Shown here: positions 8,760 to 17,788 of the stretch, in pieces
How the letters are laid out: the number at the start of each line of letters is the position of its first letter
How positions within the stretch are numbered: the first letter of the stretch is position 1
Source of the DNA: Devosia sp. YR412
Lineage (GTDB): Bacteria; Pseudomonadota; Alphaproteobacteria; Rhizobiales; Devosiaceae
Reading direction: 5' to 3'
Assembly (NCBI RefSeq): GCF_900110945.1
Contig: NZ_FOFL01000001.1
Span: 186,001-250,000, forward strand
Length of the DNA: 64,000 nucleotides
Notes under the pieces: model-generated
Database searches by the model: none
What the model was told of the DNA's origin: nothing
What the model saw: only the letters and a program-made list of their open reading frames with translations
Translations under genes and position numbers: made by a program

Positions 8760-9155
8760 TTAGCTGCGGTTGTAGGTCAGCGTCTGGCACAGGATTGCCG
8801 CGCGGCAACCCTGGATATCAATGGTGTCGGGACCTGTCTGGGTCACGGTGGCTTCAGCACTGATGCCGCCGGCGGTCAGTGCGCCTTTCCACTCATTCGG
8901 ACCCGAGGCCTTGGCCTGCATCACCTGCTTGCCGACAAAGGCCAGGTTTTCTTCGGTAGCCGAAGCGCCCTTGAGGGTTTCCAGCGTGCCGCAGAGGTCG
9001 GTGCCGTCACCGCAGAGCGAGAAGGTGAAGGACGTGCCGTAGCTGTCAACGAAGGTGCCCTTCGGATCGAAGGCGGCAGCGTCCTGGGCGAAGGCGGGCA
9101 TGGCAGCACTGGTGCACAGCGCGGCGATTACGAAAGTCGTCTTCAAGAATGTCAT
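8760..9155 (-). CDS. Exported DUF2147-like protein
   Basis: A protein of 131 residues starting MTFLKTTFVIAALCTSAAMPAFA, a signal peptide. The mature part contains SFTFSLCGDGTDLCGTL, resembling the paired-cysteine segment of DUF2147 periplasmic proteins, and further cysteines near the end (QGCRAAILCQTL). A GGAGA ribosome site lies just before this start, favouring it over an ATG four codons earlier. It is convergent with regA. Function is unknown; the family call is moderate. Confidence 0.72.
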   Translation of the reverse strand: MTFLKTTFVIAALCTSAAMPAFAQDAAAFDPKGTFVDSYGTSFTFSLCGDGTDLCGTLETLKGASATEENLAFVGKQVMQAKASGPNEWKGALTAGGISAEATVTQTGPDTIDIQGCRAAILCQTLTYNRS

Positions 9156-9264
9156 TGGATTCTCCAAAGCAACAACGCCCGCCCCACGCAGCCGCTACTT
9201 GATTGTTGATGAACCCGCAACGCTTGTCGAACCAAGTCGGTTGCGTTGCCGTCGCAATCAGTCA

Positions 9265-10458
9265 CTAGCGGCGAAATGTGGCAGCAATTTCAATATGCGT
9301 CGATTGGCTGAATTGGTCCACTGCCACGAGGTCGCTCATTGTATAGCCGCCGGCGATCAAAATCGCCGCATCGCGCGCAAAAGTCCGCGCATCGCAGGCC
9401 ACCATCACCACGGTTTTCACCTTGGATTTGGCGATCTCCTTGACTTGCGCCTCGGCGCCGGCCCGCGGCGGATCCAGCACCACGGCCTCATAGGGCAGCT
9501 CGAACTGGGTCAGCGGATCGCGGAACAGGTCGCGCGCCTTGGCCGTCACCTCGCGAATGCCCTTGGTGAAGCGCCGCGCCTTGTCCAGCGCCGCAATGGC
9601 CGGCTTGTCGCTGTCAAAGGCCATCACCGGCCGCTGTTCCGCCAGCCGCAGCGCAAACGGCCCGACGCCGCAGAACAGGTCGGCCACCGTCTTCGCCTTG
9701 CCCACGGCATTGACGACGTATTCGGCCAGCACATTTTCCGCGGCTTCTGTCGCCTGCAAAAAGCTGCTCATCGGGATTTCCACCCGCGCCTTGCCCATTT
9801 CGACAATCGGCGGCTGCGCCTGCAGCACCATCTCGCCATTCATCGACAGCCGCGCCAGCTTGAAGCGCCCGACCAGCGGCGAGACGCGATCCATCCGCGC
9901 CTGCTTCTTTTCGGTGCGGATCACCACGTCGAGCCCGCTCAGCGTCGCGGTAAACGCGACATCGCTCTCGCCGACGGCCTGCATTACCGCGCGCGTGATT
10001 TCCGGCGCTCGCGCCAAAGCCGGCACAAGGATCGGGCAGCGCTCTATGTCATGCACCTGATGGCTCCTGAGCCGCATATAGCCGGCGCCTTCCTGCCGCG
10101 CATGCAGCGTCGCCCGGCGCCGTCCATTTCCGGCGGCGTCGATGAAGCGCGTGACCTTGCTGTCGATCCCGGCAAAATGCAGCGGCGTTTCCACCAGCGC
10201 CGTCTTGAAGGCCTCGTAGCTCGGCCTGTCCATATGCTGCAGCTGGCAGCCGCCACAGGCGCCAAAATGCGGGCAGAAGGGTTCGGCGCGGTTTTCCGCC
10301 GGGCTGATCACGCCGACCAGCGTGCCACGCTCGCCATCGGCCTCGATCTCCACCCGCTCGCCCGGCAGGGTCAGCGGAATGAAAATTTTCTTGCCGTCAA
10401 TCTCGGCGACACCCTCGCCCTTGTGGCCGAGGCTGGAAATCGTGGTGGTGAGGGTCAT
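9265..10458 (-). CDS. rlmD: Class I SAM-dependent RNA (uracil-5-)methyltransferase, RlmD/RumA-like
   Basis: A 397-residue enzyme expected to methylate uracil C5 in rRNA. An N-terminal TRAM-like region (ISSLGHKGEGVAEIDGKKIF) is followed by a [4Fe-4S] site CPHFGACGGCQ with a distal Cys in IERCPIL. The SAM motif is VADLFCGVGPFALRLAE, then LDPPRAG, and the catalytic Cys lies in MVACDARTFARD. This is the full RumA layout. In alphaproteobacteria one such enzyme may serve more than one uridine, so the exact target is uncertain. Confidence 0.9.
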   Translation of the reverse strand: MTLTTTISSLGHKGEGVAEIDGKKIFIPLTLPGERVEIEADGERGTLVGVISPAENRAEPFCPHFGACGGCQLQHMDRPSYEAFKTALVETPLHFAGIDSKVTRFIDAAGNGRRRATLHARQEGAGYMRLRSHQVHDIERCPILVPALARAPEITRAVMQAVGESDVAFTATLSGLDVVIRTEKKQARMDRVSPLVGRFKLARLSMNGEMVLQAQPPIVEMGKARVEIPMSSFLQATEAAENVLAEYVVNAVGKAKTVADLFCGVGPFALRLAEQRPVMAFDSDKPAIAALDKARRFTKGIREVTAKARDLFRDPLTQFELPYEAVVLDPPRAGAEAQVKEIAKSKVKTVVMVACDARTFARDAAILIAGGYTMSDLVAVDQFSQSTHIEIAATFRR

Positions 10459-10520
10459 GGATACTCAAGGGCTTGCTGGCGCCTGCACTACCGCGTTTCC
10501 GCGCAGACGTCACCCCATGC

Positions 10521-13400
10521 TCAATGCAACGGCCGGCTCGCCCATTCGAGGAGACTCGCCAGTCCCACAAATGGCACCCCGGCATGCTCGCTCAACCCCG
10601 AGGCACACGTGCTGACCGTCGAAACTCCCAACGTGCAGCCTGCCGGTATCTCGGCCTTGGCAAACCGCGTCGCATGCGCGTTGAGTTCGGGGAAGAACAG
10701 CCCCTTGTCGCCGGCATAGCCGCAGCAGGTCACGGACTTCAGCACCGCGATCTGCTCGGCACAGGCCCGCGCGATCGCCTCGGTCATGGGCTGTTCGGCC
10801 AATCTTTGTGCCGAGCAATTGTGATGCACCGCGACGCTGGGCAATTTCCGCGTGATGCTGAGCTTCGGCAGCACCTGGCTGAGCAGAAACTGGCTCGAAT
10901 CCAGCACCGGCGCATCGCCCGGAAACTCCTTGAGATGCTTGGCGCAGGTGGAGGCATCCGTCACGACGCTGAGCCGTCCCGCCTCCGACAGCGCCGAAAG
11001 CTCCTTCTTCAGCGCACCGCCAACCATGGCAGCCTGCTCCGGAAAGCCCTTCGACTGAAACGGCTGGCCGCAGCATTGCCCGTTGAGATGCTCGGGCATC
11101 AACACATCGAAGCCCGCCCGCTCAAGCAGCGCCAGCACCGCGTCCGGCACCGCCAAGAGGTCATGCTCGCTTTTCGGCGCCCCAAACATCCGCGTCGCGC
11201 AGCTCGGGAAATAGACGATCCGTTCCCGCCCGCTCTGTGCCACCGGCTCCGGCGCCCCCGGCCCATGCCGCAAAGCCCGCGACACTCTTGGGACGCGCTC
11301 GCCCGTCACGTGCCTTGCGGTGTCAGTGATCGCCTCCATGGCCGCCGCCGGGACCACATTCCGGGCCATATCCGCGATGCCAACCCCGCCCCGCATCATG
11401 CTCTCAACCGCCCCGCGATGATCGGCTACAAACCCGGCCACGCCGCGCGCCGTACTGCCGCGCCGCCGTTCGCGCTGTCCGATGATCATCGTCCCGGTCT
11501 CGATGTCCACCGGGCAGCGGATGGAGCAGAGATTGCAGGCCGCGCAGGTATCTAGCCCGGGATACTGGAAATCCTCATCCAGCCGCTTGAGCCGCGCCGG
11601 GTCTTCGCCGGAGGCCCGCAGCCGCTCACGCTCGCGCGTCACCGCAATGCGCTGGCGCGGCGACAGCGTCATCTGGTGGCTCGGGCAGGCCGGCTCGCAG
11701 AAGCCGCATTCTATGCAGAGGTCCACCAGCTCGTCGGCCGGCGGCATGACCTTGAGGTGCTTGATATGCACCTTGTCGTCCCGGTTGAGCAGCACGCCCG
11801 GATTGAGCAGGTTCTCCGGGTCGAACAGCGCTTTTATGCGCCACATCAGCCCATAGGCCTTCTCGCCCCATTCCGCCTCGACAAAGGGCGCAATGGCGCG
11901 GCCGGTGCCATGCTCGGCCTTGAGCGATCCGCCATATTGCACCGAAACCAGCTGCGACAGCTCCCGGTTGAAAACGTCGAATTTCTCCGCCGCGCCGGCT
12001 TGGGCGAAATTGTCGCTCATCTGGAAATGCAGATTCCCCGCCAGGGCATGGCCGAAAATGATCGCATCGTCATAGCCATGCGCATCGAGCAGGCTGCGCA
12101 TATCCAGCACGAATTCGGCAAGCCGTTCGATCGGCGCCGCCACATCTTCGGTCAGCATCGACGTGCCCTTGGGCCGCGCCGCGCCACCCGAGGTGAAAAA
12201 GCCCTTGCGGATATCCCACAGCGCCATGCTGCGTGCCGCGTCGGTCGACAGATCGATATGCGAGGCGCCATGCCGCTGGAGAATGGCCACGGCCTTAGCC
12301 AGTTCGACCTCCAGCGTCGCTGCATCAGGCGCCGTCACGTCGATCAGCACGGCCGGCGAGCTCTCCGTCAGCCACGGCAGCAACGGTGCCATCGGCGCCA
12401 GATGCTCCACTGTCGCCAGCGCCCGCCGCTCGATATATTCGGCCGCGGTAATGCCCTGGGTGACATGCACCCCGCCATTGGCCATCTCGATAATCGCCCG
12501 GCCCGCCGATTGCGGATCGGGAAACGGCACCAGCCCCGTCGCCTTGAACGGATGTTCCGGCACGGTGTTGTAGGTGACCTCGGAGACGAAACCGAGCGTA
12601 CCCTCCGAACCCACCATCAGGTGAATCAGGATATCCAGCGGGTCGTGGTAATCGACCAGCGCATTGAGCGAATAGCCGACGGTGTTCTTGATCCTGTATT
12701 TCTTGCGGATCAGCGCCACGAGGTCCGCGTCGGCCATCACCTCGTGGTGCAGCTGATGCAGACCCGCCAGCATCTCGGCATGGCTGACGCGGAAGGCATC
12801 GCGGCTCGCCGCATCGCCGCTATCCAGCATCGTGCCATCGGCGAGCACAATCCGCAGCCGCGCCATGGTGTGATAGGTGTTCTGCGCTACGCCGCAGCAC
12901 ATGCCGGATGAATTGTTATTGACCACGCCACCGATCTTGCAGGTCGCCTGGCTCGCTGGATCCGGCCCGATCTTGCGGTCATGAGGTTTCAGCGCGGCAT
13001 TGGCCTGCGCCACGATCACCGCCGGCCCTAGTGTGATCTGCGCGGCGCCCGGATGGATCTCGAGTTTGCGCCAGCCATCACCCAGCACCGCCAACACCCC
13101 GTCTGTCACCGCCTGCCCGGAAAGCGACGTCCCCGCCGCCCGGAAGGTGATCGGCAGCTTCTCGGTCCGCGCCGCCGCCATCACCGCGCGCACCTCGTCT
13201 TCGCTATTGATGAACACCACCACGGCTGGGATCAGCCGGTATGAGGACGCATCCCCGCTCCAGGCATAGGTCATCAGAGGATCGGTATGAATTCGGCCTC
13301 GCACCTTGCCCTTGAGCCGCGCCGCAACGCGCTCGCCAGCGGCTTGCCGATCGGGGGATTGGGTGTGGAGAGGGCTGGGAAGTGTCGTGGCTGGCTGCAT
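10521..13400 (-). CDS. FAD-binding and (Fe-S)-binding oxidoreductase, D-lactate/D-2-hydroxyacid dehydrogenase type
   Basis: A 959-residue respiratory-type dehydrogenase in one chain. An FAD-linked oxidase domain lies at about 50-500 (FRAAGTSLSGQAVTDG, NNNSSGMCCG). Two [4Fe-4S] motifs follow, CIECGFCEPACPS (about 560) and CAACNLCSIRCPV (about 622). Two CCG cysteine domains complete it (CCGQPFQSKG about 775, CCGYAGDKG about 892). The layout matches the YdiJ/Dld-II group, which oxidises D-lactate or D-2-hydroxyglutarate and passes electrons onward. No signal peptide is visible. The substrate is not determined by sequence, and the gene stands alone. Confidence 0.88.
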   Translation of the reverse strand: MQPATTLPSPLHTQSPDRQAAGERVAARLKGKVRGRIHTDPLMTYAWSGDASSYRLIPAVVVFINSEDEVRAVMAAARTEKLPITFRAAGTSLSGQAVTDGVLAVLGDGWRKLEIHPGAAQITLGPAVIVAQANAALKPHDRKIGPDPASQATCKIGGVVNNNSSGMCCGVAQNTYHTMARLRIVLADGTMLDSGDAASRDAFRVSHAEMLAGLHQLHHEVMADADLVALIRKKYRIKNTVGYSLNALVDYHDPLDILIHLMVGSEGTLGFVSEVTYNTVPEHPFKATGLVPFPDPQSAGRAIIEMANGGVHVTQGITAAEYIERRALATVEHLAPMAPLLPWLTESSPAVLIDVTAPDAATLEVELAKAVAILQRHGASHIDLSTDAARSMALWDIRKGFFTSGGAARPKGTSMLTEDVAAPIERLAEFVLDMRSLLDAHGYDDAIIFGHALAGNLHFQMSDNFAQAGAAEKFDVFNRELSQLVSVQYGGSLKAEHGTGRAIAPFVEAEWGEKAYGLMWRIKALFDPENLLNPGVLLNRDDKVHIKHLKVMPPADELVDLCIECGFCEPACPSHQMTLSPRQRIAVTRERERLRASGEDPARLKRLDEDFQYPGLDTCAACNLCSIRCPVDIETGTMIIGQRERRRGSTARGVAGFVADHRGAVESMMRGGVGIADMARNVVPAAAMEAITDTARHVTGERVPRVSRALRHGPGAPEPVAQSGRERIVYFPSCATRMFGAPKSEHDLLAVPDAVLALLERAGFDVLMPEHLNGQCCGQPFQSKGFPEQAAMVGGALKKELSALSEAGRLSVVTDASTCAKHLKEFPGDAPVLDSSQFLLSQVLPKLSITRKLPSVAVHHNCSAQRLAEQPMTEAIARACAEQIAVLKSVTCCGYAGDKGLFFPELNAHATRFAKAEIPAGCTLGVSTVSTCASGLSEHAGVPFVGLASLLEWASRPLH

Positions 13401-13450
13401 GCGAACGAGACTAACATGTTAGTTGTGACCGCGAAAGCCGCCGCGACCAA

Positions 13451-13565
13451 CACCCCCACCCGACCCTTCGGGGCCACCCTCCCCACAAGGGGGAGGGATG
13501 AGAGGCATCGAGTTCGCTGGACGCTGGCTTCCCTCCCCTGAATGGGGAGGGATTGAGGGTGGGGT
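13451..13565. repeat. Intergenic palindromic element, GC-rich arms
   Basis: The arms ACCCCCACC...CTCCCC...GGGGGAGGGA and TCCCTCCCCTGAATGGGGAG...GGGTGGGGT form a long imperfect inverted repeat between two minus-strand genes. It is related in composition and layout to the elements near 5,951 and 22,355. Confidence 0.6.
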
Positions 13566-13589
13566 GATGGATAGCCCCGACGCCCGTGA

Positions 13590-14330
13590 CTAGATATCCA
13601 CCTCATCCTCGCCCAGCGCCGCAATCTCGGCTGCAGCGCGCTTCAGAACTTCCGCCGCCGCCCGCTGCTGGTCCTCGCTGCCGCGCTTGGCCGTCTTGAT
13701 CGCTTCCTTCAGCGCCCGCCGGGCATCATTGAGCTCGGGCACCACACCCGCCATATCGCGATCCACGTCCGGCCGCGGACCCCAGCCCGGGCCATGGCCG
13801 CGATGCGGTGGGCGATTGCCGAAGTCTGGACCCTGGCCCTCCTCGCGCCCGCCAAACGGCCAGTCGGCCTTGGCGAATTCGCGGAAGCGGTTCATCTGCT
13901 CGCCGGCCTTGGCCAGAAAGCTCAGCGTCGATTCGATCGCCTCGCGATTATCGCTGAGATGCGCGCGGCCCTCTTCGGTGATCGTATAGAGCTTCTTGTT
14001 GCCATCGGCCTGCGAGGTCACATAGCCGGCTTCCTCGAGAAAGGTCAGCGCCGGATAGACGATGCCGGGGCTCGGCGTATAGAAGCCGGCCGATTTTTCC
14101 TCGATCGCCTTGATCAGGTCATAACCATGCCGCGGCTGTTGCTCGATCAGATAGAGCGCCACGAGCCGCAGGTCGCCCGAGGCCAGCATGCGGCCGATGC
14201 GGAAATTGCCGCCCATGTTGCTCCAGCCCTCGCCGCTTTCCACGCCCTGCGCAAAGCGGCCCCAGCCGCGCCGTGCCATGGCTTCCATCCGCCGCCAATT
14301 GGGTTCGCCGTCCCTGAAATAGTTTCCCAT
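13590..14330 (-). CDS. PadR-family transcriptional regulator
   Basis: A protein of 246 residues. An N-terminal Gly/Trp/Met-rich stretch precedes a winged-helix PadR domain (about 50-130), with LRLVALYLIEQQPRHGYDLIKAIEE and the wing YTPSPGIVYPALTFLEEAGYV. A charged, partly coiled-coil C-terminal region probably mediates dimerisation. MGNYFRDG was taken as start because GGAGA lies before it. Two GATATATC-type palindromes upstream are likely its own operators. The divergent neighbour encodes a tiny membrane protein, a plausible target. Confidence 0.9.
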   Translation of the reverse strand: MGNYFRDGEPNWRRMEAMARRGWGRFAQGVESGEGWSNMGGNFRIGRMLASGDLRLVALYLIEQQPRHGYDLIKAIEEKSAGFYTPSPGIVYPALTFLEEAGYVTSQADGNKKLYTITEEGRAHLSDNREAIESTLSFLAKAGEQMNRFREFAKADWPFGGREEGQGPDFGNRPPHRGHGPGWGPRPDVDRDMAGVVPELNDARRALKEAIKTAKRGSEDQQRAAAEVLKRAAAEIAALGEDEVDI

Positions 14331-14341
14331 GATGGGTCTCC

Positions 14342-14350
14342 GATATATCT
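14342..14350. promoter_or_regulatory. Candidate PadR operator, copy 1
   Basis: GATATATCT lies 11 bp upstream of the PadR start codon and contains the palindrome GATATATC, also found in the second site 55 bp away. Position and sequence fit autorepression; this is inferred. Confidence 0.5.
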
Positions 14351-14396
14351 CACGTTGCACTGACTAGAAAGATCGGCGCGCATTCCAGCAATTTCA

Positions 14397-14406
14397 AGAT
14401 ATATCT
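14397..14406. promoter_or_regulatory. Candidate PadR operator, copy 2
   Basis: AGATATATCT is a perfect 10-bp palindrome in the intergenic region between padR and the divergent small membrane-protein gene. It shares GATATATCT with copy 1. Confidence 0.5.
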
Positions 14407-14572
14407 TATGACTTATCGCCGGCCGCAGGCAAAATCGCTCCGGTGGAGCGATTTTAGGCGGGAAGGCCACGAGACCTATGGTCGAGTGGCAGGTTACCAC
14501 CCATCGCACGGCTTGCAGCCGCGCAGGCTCGGGCGCATGATCCCCCATGGAGCATTCCATCCTGAGGAGGAG

Positions 14573-14710
14573 ATGATGACCCAATCCAAACCAGCAGCCA
14601 AACAGACACCAAAAAGCGAAAAGCCCGCACGGAAGGGTCCGGTCGGGCTTTTGCTCTATGGCGCTTTGACCATCCTGGGCGGCCTCGCCCTGGTCCTGGT
14701 CGCTGAATAA
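14573..14710 (+). CDS. Very small single-pass membrane protein
   Basis: A protein of 45 residues (44 from the second ATG). A hydrophilic, Lys/Pro-rich head (TQSKPAAKQTPKSEKPARKG) precedes one membrane helix (PVGLLLYGALTILGGLALVLVAE). A strong ribosome site, GAGGAGG, lies directly before the double ATG, which supports translation. It is divergent from padR across two candidate PadR operators, so it may be under PadR control. I do not recognise the family. Confidence 0.6.
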   Translation: MMTQSKPAAKQTPKSEKPARKGPVGLLLYGALTILGGLALVLVAE

Positions 14711-14713
14711 AAC

Positions 14714-15703
14714 TTAGAGAATTGGCGCCGGGGCATTGTCCCGGTCGAACTGGCCGTGCTTGCGGAAGCGATAGAGATAGCTCGGCAGGATGGTGTCCAT
14801 CGCCGTCGGCGTGATGCCGAAGGCGGCAAACGTCCGCTTGTCCTTGATCGCAGCGTCGGAGACGACATTGTCGACGCCAAGCAGCTCGACCTGATCGGCA
14901 GTCAGCAGCGGCGGGAAGGGCAGGATCGCAAAGGGCAGCGCCAAGAGCTTGGCAATGCCGGCCGGCACCGGCAGCATCGGCCGCTTGCGGCCGGCCTCGC
15001 GCTGCACGCGGGCCATAATGTCCTTATAGGTCTCGACCTGCGGCCCGCCCAGCTCATAGATCTTGCCGGCCTTGACCTTGCCTTCGGCCGCGGCGGCAAA
15101 AGCCTCGGCCACGTCGCCGACATAGGCCGGCTGGAAGCGTGTCGCGCCGCCGATCAGCGGCAGCACCGGGAACATGCGGGCCAGCGTGCCCATCAGGTTA
15201 AAAAATCCATCGCCCTGACCAAACAGGATCGAGGGCCGCATGATGATGGCATTGGGGAAGGCTTCCAGCACCGCCACTTCGCCATCGAGCTTGCTCGACG
15301 CGTAGTCGCTGACACCGGCCGCCAGATCGACGCCCAGCGCCGACATATGCACCAGCGTTGTGACGCCGGCAGCCTTGGCAGCCTCGGCGACATTGCGGGC
15401 GCCTTCGGTATGCACGGCCTTGAAGGTCTGCACGCCGCGCGAATGGCCAACGCCTACGAGGTTGATGACCACATCGGCGCCACGCACCGCCAGCGCCACC
15501 GAAGCGGCATTACGCACATTGGCCTGGATCGGCTGCACCTGTCCGACACTGCCGAACATTTTCACCGGACCAGCAAGGTTCGGCCGGCGCGTCGCCACGC
15601 GGATGCGGTGGCCGTTCTTTGCCAGCAATTGCACGATCTGGGTGCCGACAAAGCCCGCGCCGCCAAAAATGGTGACGATTTTGGGTTCGATACGGTCCAT
15701 CAT
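14714..15703 (-). CDS. NDUFA9-like NAD(P)-binding protein (atypical SDR)
   Basis: A protein of 329 residues. It starts with the Rossmann dinucleotide motif IFGGAGFVGTQIVQLLAKNG and continues with features of the complex I NDUFA9-like subfamily of extended SDRs: VVINLVGV, the YASSK segment in place of the usual YxxxK, and FQPAYVGDVAEAF. In alphaproteobacteria such proteins are annotated as complex I-associated, though bacterial complex I usually lacks this subunit, so a direct role is unproven. Its stop nearly abuts that of the convergent small membrane-protein gene. Confidence 0.88.
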   Translation of the reverse strand: MMDRIEPKIVTIFGGAGFVGTQIVQLLAKNGHRIRVATRRPNLAGPVKMFGSVGQVQPIQANVRNAASVALAVRGADVVINLVGVGHSRGVQTFKAVHTEGARNVAEAAKAAGVTTLVHMSALGVDLAAGVSDYASSKLDGEVAVLEAFPNAIIMRPSILFGQGDGFFNLMGTLARMFPVLPLIGGATRFQPAYVGDVAEAFAAAAEGKVKAGKIYELGGPQVETYKDIMARVQREAGRKRPMLPVPAGIAKLLALPFAILPFPPLLTADQVELLGVDNVVSDAAIKDKRTFAAFGITPTAMDTILPSYLYRFRKHGQFDRDNAPAPIL

Positions 15704-15844
15704 GATGCTCCGGCAACAGGCGTTCTCAACGCCCCGCTTCTAACCCACGCGCCGCGCCGCTGTCCATGCCTCACGCCGGGATTCGGCTTGACTCTTGCGG
15801 ATAGATGTTCTTGATTTGTTCGAATTACGCGGAGGAGTTCTGTG

Positions 15845-16207
15845 ATGTCTGACGCCAAAACCTATCACGGCCAGTGCCATTGCGGCGCCGTGCAATACGA
15901 CGTGACCACCGCGCTCGACAGCATGGGCGAATGCAATTGTTCGCGTTGCCGCCGTCTCGGCTGGGTGCTGCAATCAGCTCCGGCCGCTCAGTTCACCCTG
16001 CTCAGCGGCGCCGACAATCTCACTGAATATCGCTTCAACACCGAAAAGATCGAGCACCTGTTCTGCAAGACCTGCGGTGTCGAAAGCTTCGCCCGCGGCG
16101 ACGACGGCAAGGGCAATGCCATGGTGATGATCAACGTCAATTGCCTTGAGCCGCCAGTGGCTGTCGACCGCACCACGATCCAGCATTGGGACGGCGCCAA
16201 CTGGTAG
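15845..16207 (+). CDS. GFA-family zinc-binding protein
   Basis: A protein of 120 residues of the GFA (glutathione-dependent formaldehyde-activating, Mss4-like) fold. Zinc ligands are visible as CHCGAVQY, CNCSRCRR and FCKTCGVESF. Family members bind small thiol adducts, but most, including this one, have no proven reaction. The sequence GGAGGAG upstream serves either a GTG one codon before or the ATG chosen here. It is monocistronic, ahead of tRNA-Leu. Confidence 0.88.
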   Translation: MSDAKTYHGQCHCGAVQYDVTTALDSMGECNCSRCRRLGWVLQSAPAAQFTLLSGADNLTEYRFNTEKIEHLFCKTCGVESFARGDDGKGNAMVMINVNCLEPPVAVDRTTIQHWDGANW

Positions 16208-16281
16208 GTGTTGGGAAAATGACAAAGTCGCAACAAGCGCATTGACATAGTCCCGCGCCGCCCCTAGTTACACCCCCGCTA

Positions 16282-16366
16282 GCCCAGATGGCGGAATTGG
16301 TAGACGCGCACGGTTCAGGTCCGTGTACCGCAAGGTGTGGAGGTTCGAGTCCTCTTCTGGGCACCA
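16282..16366 (+). tRNA. tRNA-Leu(CAG)
   Basis: A complete class II tRNA of 85 nt including encoded CCA. The acceptor stem is GCCCAGA/TCTGGGC. The anticodon stem is CACGG/CCGTG with loop TTCAGGT, giving anticodon CAG. A long variable arm and the TTCGAGT T-loop are present. A perfect terminator follows. Confidence 0.97.
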
Positions 16367-16372
16367 ATTTTC

Positions 16373-16410
16373 AAAACCCCGGTCGTGACGAAAGTCATGA
16401 CCGGGGTTTT
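16373..16410. terminator. Strong intrinsic terminator after tRNA-Leu
   Basis: A 17-bp stem, starting AAAACCCCGGTCGTGAC on the left, closes on a GAAA tetraloop with at most one G-T pair. T and A runs at the ends make it usable on both strands. Confidence 0.9.
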
Positions 16411-16493
16411 GCGTTTCTGGCGGACCCGTTCGCCTTCCCATCGCCCCTTTGCTGTGGCATCAGGGTTTGGACGCACTTATTCGCGAGTATCCC

Positions 16494-17108
16494 ATGGCCA
16501 TCCGACTGCACCGCGGCGACCTGCCGGACCTGTCCCGTTACGGTCGCGAAGTGGCCATCGATACCGAGACCATGGGGCTTGATCCGCATCGCGATCGCCT
16601 CTGCGTCATACAGCTCTCGCCCGGCGACGGCAGCGCCGATGTCGTGCAGCTGCCGCAGGACGTCAGCGAAGCGCCCAATCTGGTCAAGCTCCTCGGCGAC
16701 GCCAATGTCACCAAGATTTTCCACTATGCCCGCTTCGATGTCGCCGCGCTGAAAAACCGCTTCGGCGTCGTCACCGGCCCGATCTATTGCACCAAGATCG
16801 CCAGCAAGCTGGTCCGCACCTATACCGACCGGCACGGCCTCAAGGATCTGGCGCGCGAACTGCTCAATGTCGACCTGTCCAAGCAACAGCAGTCTTCCGA
16901 CTGGGGCGCCGACAAGCTCAGCGACGCACAGCTCGATTATGCCGCCTCCGACGTGCTCTATCTGCATGATCTCAAGCGCCATCTCGATCGCATGCTGAAG
17001 CGCGAAGGCCGCATGGAGCTGGCGCAGTCCTGCTTTGATTTCCTCAAGACCCGCTGCGAGCTGGACCTCCTGGGTTGGGACGAGATCGACATTTTCGCCC
17101 ACAGCTGA
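16494..17108 (+). CDS. rnd: Ribonuclease D-like 3'-5' exoribonuclease (short form)
   Basis: A 204-residue DEDDy exonuclease, expected to trim the 3' ends of structured RNAs such as tRNA precursors. The DEDD motifs are visible as AIDTETMGL, IFHYARFDVAAL and YAASDVLYLHDL, the last with the Tyr of the DEDDy class. It lacks the C-terminal HRDC domains of E. coli RNase D, which is normal for the short alphaproteobacterial form. It lies just upstream of lptC and probably shares its transcript, with a 14-bp gap to the lptC start. Confidence 0.88.
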   Translation: MAIRLHRGDLPDLSRYGREVAIDTETMGLDPHRDRLCVIQLSPGDGSADVVQLPQDVSEAPNLVKLLGDANVTKIFHYARFDVAALKNRFGVVTGPIYCTKIASKLVRTYTDRHGLKDLARELLNVDLSKQQQSSDWGADKLSDAQLDYAASDVLYLHDLKRHLDRMLKREGRMELAQSCFDFLKTRCELDLLGWDEIDIFAHS

Positions 17109-17122
17109 AGGCGGATCACCGC

Positions 17123-17788
17123 GTGAACCTCCATGCCGATGCAGCCCAGCGACAGGTGACCTATCAGCGCCTGATGGCGCGCAATCGCATCGTCTCCATC
17201 CTGCGCATCGGCGTGCCGGCGCTGGGCGCGGTGGCCTTCGTCGCATTGATCGGCCAGATCTATATCTCGAGCCTCACCGGCCGCTTTTCGGTCGGCAAGA
17301 TAACCGTGACCCGCGAAAGCGTCTCCGTCGATGCCCCCGAATATGCGGGCCTCCTCGATGACGGCACGGCTTACCGCGTCTCGGCTACCGCCGCCCAGGC
17401 CGCCACCGATGCCACCGACCAGATCGCCCTCAGCGATGGCCGGCTGACCATGACCCGCCCCGATGGCGTCGTCACCAAAGTCAATGCCCTGGCCGCCGTG
17501 CTCGACACCACGCGCGAACTGGTGCTGATCAAGGAGGTTGCCAATATCGAGACCTCCGAGGGAACCCGCGGCGTCTTTACCGATTCAGTGTTTGATTTCC
17601 GCACCCAGTCACTGGTTGGGCAGGGGCCGGTGACGGTCGATTACGCCGATGGCACCCATCTGGTGGCCGAAGGCGTCAACTATGACGCGCAAGCTTCGAT
17701 CTGGACATTCACCCGCGCCACGGTCACCCTGCCGGACACGCCGGGCGCCGCGCCTGCAACGAGCGACAGAAAAGACCCCACACCATGA
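17123..17788 (+). CDS. lptC: LPS export periplasmic bridge protein LptC
   Basis: A protein of about 221 residues, with one N-terminal membrane helix (IVSILRIGVPALGAVAFVALIGQIY) and a periplasmic beta-jellyroll that receives lipopolysaccharide from the LptBFG complex and hands it to LptA. Sequence conservation in LptC is low, so the call rests on topology, length and the adjacent lptA and lptB. The GTG start was chosen for the AAGGCGG site upstream. It overlaps lptA by 4 bp (ATGA). Confidence 0.85.
   Translation: MNLHADAAQRQVTYQRLMARNRIVSILRIGVPALGAVAFVALIGQIYISSLTGRFSVGKITVTRESVSVDAPEYAGLLDDGTAYRVSATAAQAATDATDQIALSDGRLTMTRPDGVVTKVNALAAVLDTTRELVLIKEVANIETSEGTRGVFTDSVFDFRTQSLVGQGPVTVDYADGTHLVAEGVNYDAQASIWTFTRATVTLPDTPGAAPATSDRKDPTP

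Noticed and set aside
8781..8800. Second sigma-54-like sequence (TGGCACAGGATTGC)
   Set aside because: The GG-GC spacing is 9 instead of 10 and it lies inside the DUF2147-like coding sequence.
16288..16752. Open frame starting inside tRNA-Leu
   Set aside because: Its N-terminus is simply translated tRNA, and RNase D occupies another frame downstream.
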